Positions 11,640 through 22,529 of a DNA stretch of 64,000 nucleotides are shown piece after piece. A program made the translations under genes and the position numbers. Position 1 is the stretch's first letter. Each line of letters starts with the position of its first letter. The DNA is from Macrotis lagotis (Eukaryota; Chordata; Mammalia; Peramelemorphia; Peramelidae). The stretch is from positions 22,516,869 through 22,580,868 of the forward strand of contig NC_133665.1 in NCBI RefSeq assembly GCF_037893015.1, in the 5' to 3' direction. A model generated the notes under the pieces. That model made no database searches and was not told where the DNA came from. It was given only the letters and a program-made list of their open reading frames with translations.

Positions 11640-11900
11640 TATGATGAAGATATTTGATTCTTTGAAGAAGACCATGACATCAGGTAGATGATGCCATCAC
11701 AAGTACATGAAATGGATTTGAGTGAGGGCATGCTGTGTTAAGTCATCAGGCTCACTTTCTCCAAAGCCATCTGGGTCCAGTGGTCAGATATGAATCAGGA
11801 TGACTAGAGATGGCCCTGCCTGGAAGAGTTAAGTGACTTGCCCAAGGTCACATAGTAAGTGGCAGTGCTTATCTATGGCACCACTTAGCTGTCCCTTAGT
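11640..11900 (-). mobile_element. Long CORE-SINE, antisense
   Basis: Reverse of the 5235-5550 class: 'gaagaagaccatgacatcag', 'catctgggtccagtggtcag', 'taagtgacttgcccaaggtc' and the head end 'caccacttagctgtccc'. Confidence 0.8.
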
Positions 11901-12039
11901 AAGATAGTAAAATAGCAAGGAATGAATAGAAAGAAAGAAAAATTGACATTTTCTTCACCAAGCAAGAAGGAGATATATATGATTTTAAGTGAAATAATGG
12001 TATTATACAGCAATACAGCTAAGAAAGATTAGTTTGGCA

Positions 12040-12120
12040 AGAGTATGACAGAGGTTAATTAACTTGTCTATAGCTATATCTGGTATTCAAAGACAGCTCT
12101 TCTGACTCTTCTTAACACTG
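12040..12120 (-). mobile_element. MIR fragment
   Basis: Degenerate antisense MIR: 'taacttgtctatagctatat' and 'ctcttctgactcttcttaac'. Confidence 0.4.
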
Positions 12121-12199
12121 TTGTTCTTTTCTATTAAATAAGTATGAAAGAGCCAAGAGAGACTGACAGACCAAGACCCTTAAGTCTGTTCTTTATCTT

Positions 12200-12797
12200 T
12201 GTTGAGACCTCTTAGTCCCTCCATTACTCAGTATTTTTTCAGGCCATTTACCCACATCCTGACTTCACCTTCCTACCTTCCCAATTTCAACCCTATATTC
12301 AATTCCACACTATCCAATACTATTAAATCCCTATTATTCTGTTACTTCTCATCCCTTGCTAAACACCTGTCTTGGATAACTTTTACTATCCATCTCCTCC
12401 TTTGCTCCTATTCTCTTGCTGCTGAATGGAGTTTTACAGAAAAGATATAACCATGTTAACTGGGCACATTATAAATTTGTTACCCAACTTCCTTTGGGTG
12501 GCCAGTGAGTATGACCATGGTATATAGCAAGGGAATTGCTTTCCTCCATCTTAATTGATTATCCATCTTGCTCCTTACAGAAATTATTACAAATTACATC
12601 TTTTTAAGTCTCTCACACCTTCCCCTCACCCTACTCTTTGAACTGAGAATTTCACTTTATACTTAGCAGAAAAAATTGAAGCCTTCCACCATGACCTCTC
12701 TCTCCTCCTCCTCTTTATCTCAAAACTGATATCATTCTTCATTCTTTCTTCCTTTCCCCTAGTCTTTGATAATTAGGTGATCCTCCTGACCAAGACA

Positions 12798-12887
<90 letters not shown>

Positions 12888-13395
12888 TCTTAAAATCACC
12901 CCTTCCCATCTCTTCCAACAGTTCACTCTTTAGTTGTTCTTTCTTTGTTTCTCTGCTCTCTTCAGAGTTACTAATGATTTCTTAATTGTGAGATTCAATG
13001 GTCTTTTATACTTCTTGCATTTAACTTCTTTTACTTGCATTTGACCTTGTTGACACCCCTCTGTTCTCTTACTTTCTGTAATACAATACTCTTGGTCCTC
13101 CTCTACTTTTCCTTGCTCAACATTCATATCTATTCCTCTAACCATGGTTATTTTCAAAGCCTTCTCTATCTCTTTCTTCTCTTTTCCTCCTTTCTTAGCA
13201 ACCTCATTGGTTCCCATGAGTTTAACTCCCATCTCTATGCAGATGAGGAACAGATTGAGATACTCAGTCCATACTCACCCTTGAGTTCAATCTTAAATCA
13301 TCAATTACTTATTAGAGTTTCAAACTGGATGTCCTAAAGATATCTCAAATTCAACTTGTCCAATTTAAAATCCTATCTCAAGTTTTTTTCCCCCA
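12200..13395 (+). pseudogene. L2-type LINE ORF2 remnant with decayed reverse transcriptase
   Basis: The best preserved part is the open frame at 13035-13337 (+), where residues about 65-100 include SHEFNSHLYADEEQIEI. This matches the L2/CR1-group reverse transcriptase around its YADD catalytic box, here YADE, so the second catalytic aspartate is lost. The run ISNW-type 'VSNWMS' ends at a stop, after which 'KFNLSNL' is visible in the same frame, as expected for the family. The upstream 12.2-12.9 kb is pyrimidine-rich and is only tentatively part of the same element. A (CT)n(TA)n microsatellite sits inside it. The minus-strand frames at 12930-13232 are shadows. The element resumes at 14085 after an inserted antisense L2. 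A dead copy with no functional expectation. Assignment to L2 rather than another CR1-group LINE is from remembered family patterns. Confidence 0.65.
12804..12886. repeat. (CT)n(TA)n compound microsatellite
   Basis: Perfect CT dinucleotides at 12804-12838 run directly into TA dinucleotides at 12839-12886. Confidence 0.98.
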
Positions 13396-14080
13396 TTCCA
13401 GTCAGTCAGTTAATAATTATTTATTAACTGCCTCTCATGGACCAGGCACAATGCTAGGTGCTGAAAGTGCAAAGAAAAGTAAAAGATAGCTCTTCTTCTA
13501 TCTCAGGGAACTCAAAGCCTAATGGAAATGTTAACATGCAAAGAACCATATTTATATATGCATACATACATACATATATGTTATATATATATATGTTCAT
13601 ATACAGGATAAATCAGAAATATAAACAAGGGGAAGGAACTAGCATTAAGAGGGTGGTCAAGAAAGGCTTCTTGTAGATGCAGAACTTGAAGGAAACAGGA
13701 CAGCCAGGAAGTAGAAGTGAGGAGGGAAAGAGAGCATTCCAAGCATGGGAAACAAACATTGAAAATCAAGATGGAGTGTCTTTTTTTGCAAGTAACGTCA
13801 AGGAGATTAATGTCATTAAGTCGAAGAAATGTGGGAATAGGCAAGGTGTAAGGAGATTGGAAAGGTGTACAGGAGGTGAAGATGACATGGTCATTGTTAG
13901 GAATATCACTTTGACCAACTCAAGAGGATGAACTGAAGTGGTGAGAGATTAGGCAGTGAGACCAATCCTACTCTTTCCAAGCATGAAATAAGGAACTCTA
14001 CCAGGAAGGTACCTCAGTGAAGAAAAGGTATGTCTATGCATATAGAAGAGATTTTATAAAGGTAAAAATCAACAATATAA
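13396..14080 (-). mobile_element. L2 fragment, antisense, lying between two sense L2 pieces
   Basis: Begins with the inverted L2 3' end ('gttaataattatttattaac' near 13408, then 'gaccaggcacaatgctaggt'). It continues with 'gaaaggcttcttgtagatgc' near 13662 and 'agcattccaagcatgggaaa' near 13732. Open frames at 13458-13676, 13677-13931 and the minus frame at 13581-13844 lie within it and do not represent genes. An AT-rich simple repeat is present at about 13548-13605. Confidence 0.7.
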
Positions 14081-14084
14081 CCTT

Positions 14085-14640
14085 CTAAAAAAGCTGCCAA
14101 ATTGATTTTTCACTCTCCTGCTCAACAATCTCTAGTAATTTTCCATGGCCCCAAGAATAAAATACAAATGCCTTTGTTTAACTTTTAATGTCCTCATTAA
14201 ATTCTAATGGAATCTAACTTTTCAGTCTCATTGGACATCACTCCTCCTTCTACATCCTGTGATCCCAACAAAAAGACCTCCTCTCTGTTCCTCTCCATCT
14301 TAATGACTTGATGTTGGCTATCCCATACTTGGAATGTATTTTCTCTTCATCTCGTATTCAAAATGCCTCTTTGATCAAGATGCAACTCAAGCATTACCTT
14401 CTACAAAAAGTCTTTTTTATTTCTCCAAATGCTAATACCCACCCTCCCTAAGTACCTTGTATTTATTTGTATCTTCTTTCCTCATATTTAATCTATAAAT
14501 ACTCCCTCATTAAAATGTAAGTTGCTTTAAAGTATTGATTGTTTGCTTCATATTATACCCAGAGTCTTGTACAATGCCTAAAATGCAGTGGGAACTTAAT
14601 GTTTGTTGATTGATTCATTCATTTTACTCACTAAAAAATT
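14085..14640 (+). mobile_element. L2 C-terminal region and 3' end, sense
   Basis: Continuation of the sense L2: 'actctcctgctcaacaatct' (14111), 'aagaataaaatacaaatgcc' (14153), 'gcaactcaagcattaccttc' and the 3' end 'taaaatgtaagttgctttaa' (14511), 'cagtgggaacttaatgtttg' (14587) and 'ttgattgattcattcat'. The segment has the length and order expected for the last 0.5 kb of L2. Confidence 0.8.
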
Positions 14641-14715
14641 AAGACTTGGAGAAGTGAAATTATTTGCCTATGATTCCATAGCTAGTAAATGGCAAAGTTC
14701 CTACTTCTGGTAGGA
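14641..14715 (-). mobile_element. MIR fragment
   Basis: Antisense MIR core 'gagaagtgaaattatttgcc' and 'ccatagctagtaaatggcaa'. Confidence 0.5.
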
Positions 14716-15190
14716 AAACTTTTTAACAACATCACAACTGTTTTCTGAATCACTGACATTTTTCAAAATTGTAAGGGAGTAACTCATTATATTGGAAGTA
14801 TTTCTCTCCTAAATGTAACTCTAAGTCAATTCAACATAAGAAATGTTCACTGAACACCTACTTTATATGTCAATGGTCTTTGGTTATCCACATTGGAAAG
14901 CATTCAGGCTATAGCAATTTTAAGGGCAAAGAGGAAAATAGTGGCATATTCTGAGAGGACATGAGAATTTATGTAAACCAGTGGTCAGTTTCCGATATAT
15001 CAGACCCTAGAACTTAATGATCTCTGGTCCAAATGCAGGTGGGAGCTTAGTCACTGGTATAAGTTAAATACAACTGAAATTCTAATTTAATAAAAATCAG
15101 TACATCAAGGACTGGTGATTTGGCTGATATGAGAACTCTCCTGACAGAAACAGAGAAGTCCTTTATAACTTAATTTAAGAAAATTGGTTG
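14716..15190. other. Unassigned DNA
   Basis: No gene and no certain repeat. A possible short antisense L2 end lies near 14840-14875 ('cactgaacacctactttata'). Confidence 0.4.
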
Positions 15191-15194
15191 ATTC

Positions 15195-15275
15195 TCAGAA
15201 TTTAAGTGACTTACCAATAGTACAAAAGCTATTAAGTTGTGGAATTTGAACAGATGGCTTCCTGACTACACATTT
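15195..15275 (-). mobile_element. MIR fragment
   Basis: Antisense 'aatttaagtgacttaccaat' and 'ggaatttgaacagatggctt'. Confidence 0.5.
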
Positions 15276-15719
15276 ATTATATCATCAAGTTATATCAAGC
15301 TATATCCTTTTTAGCCAAAAAGCTACTATTGTCCTTCTCCAGGGTCTTCCCCCTTCATCCTCCTCAATTTACAAATCCAACAGGGATACATTTGGTTTTG
15401 CTTCAGGTTTCTCTTGCTAAGGACAGATAGCAAATCTTGTATGCAGAGGTTGGACTTGTTTGTTAGTCTACATTTTTCAAAGCACCTGGTTTGGAACTTA
15501 GAGAGGAGCTTCTCTGACTGACAGGAATACTGTAAGGGAAGTAATTTTCAAGAGACGAGCATTTGGTTGCCATGGTTTCCAACAGACAGAAACTCCAAGG
15601 TCAATTCCCTGAAAATCTTTCATAGCTGATATCAGTGGGGTGATCCTACATTTCTAATCACTTTTCTTCCTATCCAAAGAAAGGAGATTGCTCTAGCAAT
15701 GTCCGTTGTTTTTGGAAGC

Positions 15720-15740
15720 GGGTGGGGGTGGGGGGGGAGG
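15720..15740 (+). other. G-rich tract with G-quadruplex potential
   Basis: Runs of 3, 5 and 8 guanines separated by single T residues, then 'agg'. Because the 8-G run can supply two triads, an intramolecular four-stranded fold is possible. Confidence 0.5.
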
Positions 15741-16433
15741 ATGAAGTGTTTAGTGATACGGCCGGTGGAGAGAATGAGGAGAATAATAATAACCCCTAAG
15801 GAGGAAAATCTGAAAAGGCAGAAAGCAGAAAACTCAGCAGGCTGGCTGACCGTAGTGACAAAGCCTGTCCCACTGATCCCTGGGGGACTGGAGGAGGGAA
15901 GCAGCACTTGGAGAAATCAAGTTTTAATAAACCTGAAAAACCCCCTTTCATCTTCAGATTCGGATCCGCAATGAAACTAAGCCTGGCAAAGCTCACATGG
16001 AGAGCCTGCCCCCAGGAAGGATTTCAAGTCGGCGTTGTCTGAATGATGCATTTTCTTTTCTGATCACGGCAGTCTCAAGGTAGGGGTAAAAGCAGTTCCT
16101 ACCCCACCAGACATCGGGCTGAACCAGCGGCTCAGGACACCATCCCCACTTCACTGGGGGAACCCTCCTAGCCTCCACCCCATTCCTGTCTCCAGGGCTT
16201 TTACTTCACACATCAGTGCCCCAGCCTTCTGAATTAAACTACTCTGCTAGCACAGCTGCCTTATCGATTAAACCTGTTCTTGTCTGGAGGAGCTCAAGAT
16301 GTTTCCAGGAAACCTTCCCTCCCCCTCATCTCCCTCTCCTCTAGGGAAAGGTATTTCGTTTAGAAACCAGATCTCTCCTGGGAGCTCCACATAATCACAG
16401 GTGTTCAGCATTCTCACACAATCGCTGCATAAT

Positions 16434-16493
16434 CAGCCATTAGCAAATGGCTGTCTTAACCTTAGGCAGACTAAATAGTCATCCGTATAAAAG
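16434..16493 (+). promoter_or_regulatory. Promoter-like pair: inverted repeat plus TATA-like box
   Basis: 'cagccatt' and 'aatggctg' form a perfect 8-bp inverted repeat around a 4-base spacer at 16434-16453. 'tataaaag' follows at 16486-16493. The spacing of about 32 bp is compatible with a dimer-binding site upstream of a TATA element. No transcript evidence can be read from sequence, and TATA-like strings are common in AT-rich DNA. Confidence 0.25.
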
Positions 16494-17524
16494 CATCTAA
16501 TGGGCTCCAGCAACCTTTTCTCTCCTGCAAAAAAGAGGTCTCTGCTCCATGGAATGAAGTGGGAAATCCTGATAACCAATATGAACCGTCTCAAAACTAA
16601 CCTCCCCAAATCTTTCAGTCTTTTAAGTAGTTTTTCAAAGTACTTCTACACCCCAGGAGAAAAGACAAGAAGACATGAAAGCAGTGTTGTTACTTCTTGC
16701 CTTCTATTTCTCCTCTCTCTCTGGCAGTAGAAAAAAGGCAGTTTGCAAATCAGTTTTAAAGGTTGTATTTTAAAAGTCAGTGATTACATCTTCTTTCTGG
16801 TTAAGTGCTTGAATGCTAATCTTCTTGGTGTATATAATGTATATGTATATGTATGTATAAAGTATATCTCATATATACACACATGTGATACATCTATTTT
16901 TTATGCATTACATATCCACATATGCATAAATACATGTTTATATACAAAATGCAAAACTCAGTTCTGATCATAGAAAACTCCAAATTCACCTGAGGACCAA
17001 GGCAGAGGGATTATTGTCAAAGTTATATGTTTTCATTGTTTCATCTCTGTGTCTTTGCCTCATTTTATACCTAAGACGCTCTGCCATACCTTCTTGTCTT
17101 TGCATCTCTAAGGTCTAAATTCCATGTGTTCTTCCCTCCAGATTTGTAACTAGCATAGACCAGACAGGCTTTCAGGTGCCTTTTTGGAATTATGGGCCAC
17201 AAGTGCCTCTGCAGTACTTTCTAGATTGTCCTTTCCCAATTCAACTCTACTGGTAATGACCTTTGAGCTGCCATACCTACACTTCCCTGATATACTCTTC
17301 TCTTGTGGGCTAGGCCACTTCACTTGTACACCCACAGCACAGCTATCTTGACAGCTTTGTATTCCTCCAAAGGGCAGCTTAGTGGAGAAGAGGGACTGGG
17401 AGTGTGATTTCACTGGTAGTAACTCTTACCAGTATAGGTCAGCTCTTTCTGTGCAATTTATAATCTTAAAAGAGTTACCTGGAACACTTTACAAGTGTTA
17501 ATCACTTTAGAAGTAAAGCGACTT

Positions 17525-17686
17525 AGGGGTGGCTAGTTAGAGTAGTGCATAGAGCACCAGCCCTGGAGTCAGTACCTGAGTTCAAATCTGACCTCAGACA
17601 CTTAAGAATACCTAACTGTGTGGCCTTGAGCAAGCCACTTAACTCCATTGCCTTGCGAAAAAAAAACCCCTAAAAATGTTTAAAAA
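17525..17686 (+). mobile_element. tRNA-derived marsupial SINE inserted in a MIR
   Basis: Sense copy with head 'ggggtggctagttagagtag', box-B-like 'gagttcaaatctgacctcag' and tail 'aaaaaacccctaaaaatg'. It is flanked by an imperfect 16-bp duplication at 17509-17524 and 17687-17702 with two mismatches. Confidence 0.85.
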
Positions 17687-17765
17687 AGAAGTACAGTGAC
17701 TTGCTCAGGGTCACACAGCCAGTACTCAGCTTTTCCTAGTTTCCAGGTTAACTTCCTATCCATTA
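17687..17765 (-). mobile_element. MIR fragment flanking the SINE
   Basis: Antisense MIR core 'cagtgacttgctcagggtca' followed by 'cacagccagtactcagctt'. Its duplicated edge forms the target site of the SINE. Confidence 0.6.
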
Positions 17766-18029
17766 TACTTTACTTTTTCTAATAACTATAGAGGGGCTGG
17801 TTGAATCAAAGTAGAATCAAAGGGATCTGGTTTTGAATCTTTGCTCTAATATTTCCTATTATGTCATTGGGAAGCTTATTTACATTTTTTGCTTTGTTAA
17901 TTGAGCAATTTGGGCTAGAAGACATCTATTTCATTCAGGGTCTAAACACTCTAAGTCTTCAGGTTAGCAATGGTTCAGATATAGACACATTCTCTTCTAG
18001 AATTCTTGTTACAATAAAAATTTTATCCA

Positions 18030-18245
18030 TTGGGAGTCATGGTATAGTGGAGAATGTGTTGGAATTAGAGCCATGGTTAATATTAATATTAATATTAAAT
18101 TCATGTTCTGACTTTGACCCTTACTGGTTCTATAGCTTTGGGTAATTCATGTTGCCCCTCAACACCTCAGTTTCCTTATCTGTTAAATGAGGTGGTTGGT
18201 TGAGATAGCCTCTAAGGTCCCTTTCAGCTTTAAATCTATGATCCT
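18030..18245 (+). mobile_element. MIR
   Basis: Sense MIR: 'gggagtcatggtatagtgga' start, 'ctcagtttccttatctgtta' middle and 'tctaaggtccctttcagctt' 3' part. A short (TAATAT)n expansion sits at about 18078-18101. Confidence 0.75.
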
Positions 18246-18269
18246 ATACTTTATGAACCTGAGGTTCTT

Positions 18270-18570
18270 AATCAATCAGTTAGCAATGATTTATTAAACA
18301 TGTTCTAAGCACACTGTAATTTAGGTACTAGAGATACAAGTTTAGACAATAAGACATTCCCTACTGATAATGAACTTACTTTGCAAGAGAGGTTACAAGT
18401 ACATATAAGAATATATGCAGCAAAAATGTATATGTAAATGTCAGTAGTTAAATATAATGTGATTTGGGAGGGATAGTGCTAGCAGTTTGGGAGCTCAGGA
18501 AAGGCTTCATATAAAAGATTGTGCCTAAGCTGTTTCTTAAAGGAATAAAGGGTTTAAATGTTGTAAAGGT
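18270..18570 (-). mobile_element. L2 fragment, antisense (first part)
   Basis: Inverted L2 3' end 'agcaatgatttattaaacat' (18282), then 'gaacttactttgcaagagag' and 'ggaaaggcttcatataaaag'. The element appears to resume at about 19195. Confidence 0.65.
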
Positions 18571-19194
18571 ATAATAGAAATTTTTAATTTTTAAATTTTC
18601 TTTTAATTTTTATTATTTGGAAATTAGGGCTATTCCTTCTGCAACTTTTAGTTAACTGAAAGCCTTTCTATTAATATTAACCTAAGCTAACTAAAACCTG
18701 TCTCATAGGATGTGAAAATTTCTTTCAGACCTGAAATATTCCTTAGATAATAAGGCAGAGAAAGAGCCACAACAGTCCCTGACATCTATAGTGACAGGTA
18801 GATCTCTCCCCTCAGTCTATTTATGAACCCTATAAAAGTAGTTTAATCTGTAACCTGACTTAATTTGCCTATTGTCTGCTTAACTAAGTTTGTTAGATAT
18901 GATATTATGATTCTATATAAGTTTATTCAACATTAAAGGGAGCATGGCATTATAAATCTTTTTTTCTTTAATTTTTAATGGCATAAAAGGGATGTACAGG
19001 ACTTTAATATATAAAAGAATTTTTTTTGGTCATTCTGATATAATTTTGTTTATAAGAGGCCTTGTTAGAATCCTAATGATTGTTGAGATTTTTTTTGTCT
19101 GATATCTGAACCTATGCTTATGATAAAATTAGGTTAGGTTTTTCTAAACTCTATAATTTCTGTGTTTTATTAGATCAATTTTGACAGCAGTTAC
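18571..19194. other. About 0.6 kb unassigned insert splitting an L2
   Basis: AT-rich sequence with no coding frame and no family I recognise, located exactly where an antisense L2 breaks off and resumes. It contains 'ccctataaaagtag' at about 18827. A solo LTR is one explanation, but I do not see convincing TG...CA ends. 'aaagga' occurs near both sides (about 18539 and 19204), which is too short to be decisive. Confidence 0.35.
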
Positions 19195-19870
19195 CTATGA
19201 CATCAAAGGAGCTATTTCTCCCATAACCAAGGTAAAGATCAGGCATGTGGGATAGCCAGTACAAAAATATAAAAATTCCTGAGGAATAGAGAAAAGTTTG
19301 GTTGGAGCTTTCCAACCAAACTCCAGTGTTGGAGGATGAGTAATATGCAATGAAATTAGACAAATGGTATAAAGCCAGGTGGTAAAAACTAAGCACAGTA
19401 TTTATTCTAGAAGCAATAGGAAGCTACTAGAAAATTAAATATGATAAAGGTGTCATATGATTAGATTTACTCTAATGAATTTTACTTCAGTAGTATGTGA
19501 AATGGACAGAAGAGGTTGAAGAAAACCAATTTGAGATTATAATAATCTTGTTGGAATATGATAAAGGTCTTAAAGTAATAGATGTGTTGAGTTCAAACTG
19601 TCTTTGGATCATACAGTTTGAAATGTCCAATAGGTAATTAGGAATCTGGACCAGAAGCTTAGGTGTGGGATAAAGAGATATAGGAGTCAACTGCACCTCA
19701 TGAAAGCTGATGAATTTCCCAAAAAGAGAGCATGGACAAAGAAGAGAAATGAGATCAGGTCAGAATCTTGGCAAAAGCCAGCAAAGTAGACTGAGAAACA
19801 GCCATCAGACATATAAGACATAATCCAGGAGAGAGTAGTTTCAAGAAAAGTAACCTGTAAAATGGTGATA
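19195..19870 (-). mobile_element. L2 fragment, antisense (second part)
   Basis: Antisense L2 coding region: 'gatcaggcatgtgggatagc' (19236), 'aataggaagctactagaaaa' (19415), 'gtgtcatatgattagattta' (19450) and 'gtccaataggtaattaggaa'. These follow the order expected for inverted L2. The minus-strand open frames at 19175-19396 and 19487-19696 lie here and are not recognisable proteins. Confidence 0.65.
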
Positions 19871-21310
19871 GTAGTACCATAGTACCTACTTTATAAGGTT
19901 ATTGTGAATTTCAGTTTAAATAAGGCACAAAAAAGTGATGTGTAAACTTTGAATACATGAATTTCATTTCTGTTTTTTTAGCATCATTTCTGATGGACAC
20001 GTAGTAATAATTCCTTGTTCTTCTAGCACAATAATAACTAAGAATCAACAGCTGAAAGAAGAAATGAAATTTTTAGCCTCAGGAGTAAGGCAAGCCTCGG
20101 TCTTCTTATCCAGGTTCCTTTATGGAGTACTTCAGAGATGAGGCATGTTCTGAATGTGCATCTCAGTGGGAAAAACCTTTTAAAAGGTCTCTTCTGATAA
20201 CTATGTCTGTAAACTGAATAGTGAAGTACCCTTGAAATTTATAGGCAAAAAAAGTGTCTTGCAAAGTGACACCTGTAAAGAAATTTCCTGGGCAATTAAA
20301 ATGAAAGAATATAAGCAAATGTAAATATGAATGGGAAGACAAAATAGAGGGTGTCTAATACTTCCTATCTCAATCAATTGATGCGCATAAAGTGGTTTTT
20401 GTGTAAACAATATTGTCTACACTCCGTAATCTCTTTATGAGGTACAATTCAAAAATGCTAATTACTCCTCTGGGAGCCTTAAAAAGTTGGAGAAGTTTCA
20501 ATAGTTAGTTCAACAGTTCAATAGTTAAGCACAGTATAGGAATCTGGGTTTAGTAATATCTTGAGGCAGATCAGAAGGCAAGGGGGTAAGAAAGAAGAGG
20601 AGTCCAGAGAAATAGAGTAATACTTCTTCCCTCTGTTGACCTATATATTTCACTGGACCAAGGGGAGCAATCGGAGATGAAGGCATCTATCCAAGAGCAG
20701 GAAAACATATCAAGAAGGAACAAGCGGTCACCCAAGAAAAGAAAAGCAATAACCAGGAACAGAAGTATACAAAGAATAAAAAGGAATGAACATAGGCACA
20801 TGTGGAAATAGAAAGCTCAAGGGAGGAATCTTTGAATATGACCTCTTGAATCAGAGAAGAATGCCAGTTATGGACTCAAGAAAGAGCTTTCTCTGGCTAC
20901 TGCCAGAGTTGTGAATATACCATTTGACCACATGCTTGCCTCATTACCCAGTTAACTTTGTGTATGGAGGTAGAGGGAGGTAGAGAGGAGGAGAGGGATA
21001 TCTTATATATACTCTTATTACTATACCTTAATCAATAATCTTTTTTTTCCCTAAAAGCTAATCAAAATCTGGTTATTTGGAAATCATTGGCACTAGAGGG
21101 GACTCATGAACAACAGTATTAGCAAAGCAAGGTAATTAGGGTTACTTCTACAACCCAGAGAACAGCTTTCCTATCAAAAGTGCAAATTAGAAGTGCAAGT
21201 AAAAAAAATCAGGAAATAACCCCCAAAAAAGAGGTGTTATGTCATACCATGGTTTTTGTGCATTTTTTTCTTTTATATTGAAATGTTCAAGTTTGTGAAT
21301 ATTTGTTAAA
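19871..21310. other. Mostly unassigned DNA
   Basis: A weak MIR 3' end is possible at 19850-19975 ('ggttattgtgaatttcag'). The rest, including short minus-strand open frames at 20201-20410 and 20571-20801, shows no recognisable gene. Confidence 0.4.
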
Positions 21311-21314
21311 TTGT

Positions 21315-21632
21315 GGGGGATGTTGAGCTAGCTAACTCTGGATACCAGAGTGGGTAGAACATCAGCCCTAAAGTCAGGAAGACCTGAGTTCAAATCTAGC
21401 CTCAGACACATGCTAGCTAATGTGACCTTGGCCATGTCACTTAACCCTGATTGCCTCACATCCAGGGCTATTTCCAGTCATCCTGATTCATATCTGGCCA
21501 CTGGACCCAGACAGCTCTAGAAGAGAAAATGAGGCTGGTGATTTAGCACATCATTCCCTTACTCAAATCCAATTCATGTACATTACATCCCTGGTGTCAT
21601 GGTCTTCTTTGGAAGGGGAAAAACAATCCAAA
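21315..21632 (+). mobile_element. Long marsupial CORE-SINE
   Basis: Sense copy of the 5235-5550 class: 'gaagacctgagttcaaatct', 'catatctggccactggaccc' and 'gaggctggtgatttagcaca', then a tail 'caaacaaacaaaaac'. Confidence 0.85.
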
Positions 21633-21743
21633 CAAACAAAAACAAAAACAAAGGGCAAACATCAAATAGCCTCTGAGATACCAGTTAGTTCTTAATATAT
21701 GATCCTACTTTCTCAGTTTAGTTGGGAAGCTATCAGTCCATTT

Positions 21744-21758
21744 AGAAGGCTATTAGTA
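21744..21758. repeat. HAL1 target-site duplication, left copy
   Basis: 'agaaggctattagta', repeated without mismatch at 24963-24977 on the other side of the HAL1 element. Confidence 0.95.
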
Positions 21759-22529
21759 GGGAGGGGCGGAGCCAAGATGGGGACATGAAGGGATCAAGTC
21801 TTAGGAGCTCTCTGATAAAAATTCATAAACTAAGGACTCTAACTAAACTTTTGAGACACAGAACCCACAAAGGGACCCAGTGAGGCAGTTCTCCTACTCA
21901 AGGGAACCTGGAAAAGAGCAGAAAGGCTCTGCTCCGCGGGGTCGGAGGGGTGGCCCGCCAGAGGGGTGGCCCACCAGAGCCAAAGAACTTCAGCCTCCCG
22001 GAGGCAGCCCCAGGGCGCTGGGAGCTATGGCTCACAGCAGCGGGGGAGTCTCCTAAGCTGCACCCCGGGGAGCACTGGCACAAAGTGGGGCAACAGCGGG
22101 AGACCTCTGCCAGAGCGAGCACGTGGAGCCCAGCCCTCAGGGCACACAGGCAGCAGCTTGGTCTTTTGGCAGCCCAAATCCAGGAAACAGAAGCAGGCAG
22201 AGGCAGTAAGCAGGAGCCCCCAGGGCATGAGCACCCAGGGCATGAGCCCATTGAGCTGAGGGAGGGGAGTGAAGAGAGAGAGAGACTGCCAAGCTCTGTC
22301 CTCTGCCCCTGGAACAGGACTCTGGGGCTCTGACCACATTCAGATCCTGATCCCAGTCTAGGCCCCCCCATAGAACAACAGGGCCCCCCCTCCTCGGCCC
22401 CATGGCAGAGGGGGGCACTTATGTTCATTCACAGAACAGGAGGGAGGACAGAACCTCACAAACTGAGACCCTTGTGGGAGTGTCCCAAAAGCTCAGGAAG
22501 CACCCCAAAAATAGGCTTAGGCTGGGAAA

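Larger units (their letters stand above)
15300..17470. other. Repeat-poor interval, possible regulatory DNA
   Basis: About 2.2 kb with only AT-type simple sequence at 16840-16950 and no SINE, LINE or MIR that I can see. It is GC-richer between about 15.7 and 16.4 kb. It holds a G-rich tract (15720-15740), an inverted repeat (16434-16453) and a TATA-like site (16486-16493). Open frames at 15632-16178 on both strands, 16500-16730 (+) and 17150-17413 (-) show no recognisable protein family, and I leave them uncalled. A host exon or enhancer is possible but not shown. Confidence 0.4.

Noticed and set aside
16500..16730. 76-aa frame just after the TATA-like site
   Set aside because: Tempting by position, but the composition and sequence match no family I know and there is no splice or polyadenylation context that I can defend.
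18827..18840. Endogenous retrovirus LTR promoter
   Set aside because: Only a TATA-like string. No TG...CA ends, primer-binding site, polypurine tract or retroviral coding sequence was seen anywhere in the window.
21898..22428. 176-aa minus-strand frame and several overlapping frames in the GC-rich block
   Set aside because: They lie in the HAL1 5'UTR, where high GC removes stops in several frames at once. No recognisable domain.
22421..22529. Use of the ATG at 22421 as the true ORF1 start
   Set aside because: Comparison with the second HAL1 and the L1-type context 'aaaatgaac' favours 22530. The upstream extension lies in 5'UTR-like sequence and is open only by chance after an early frameshift.
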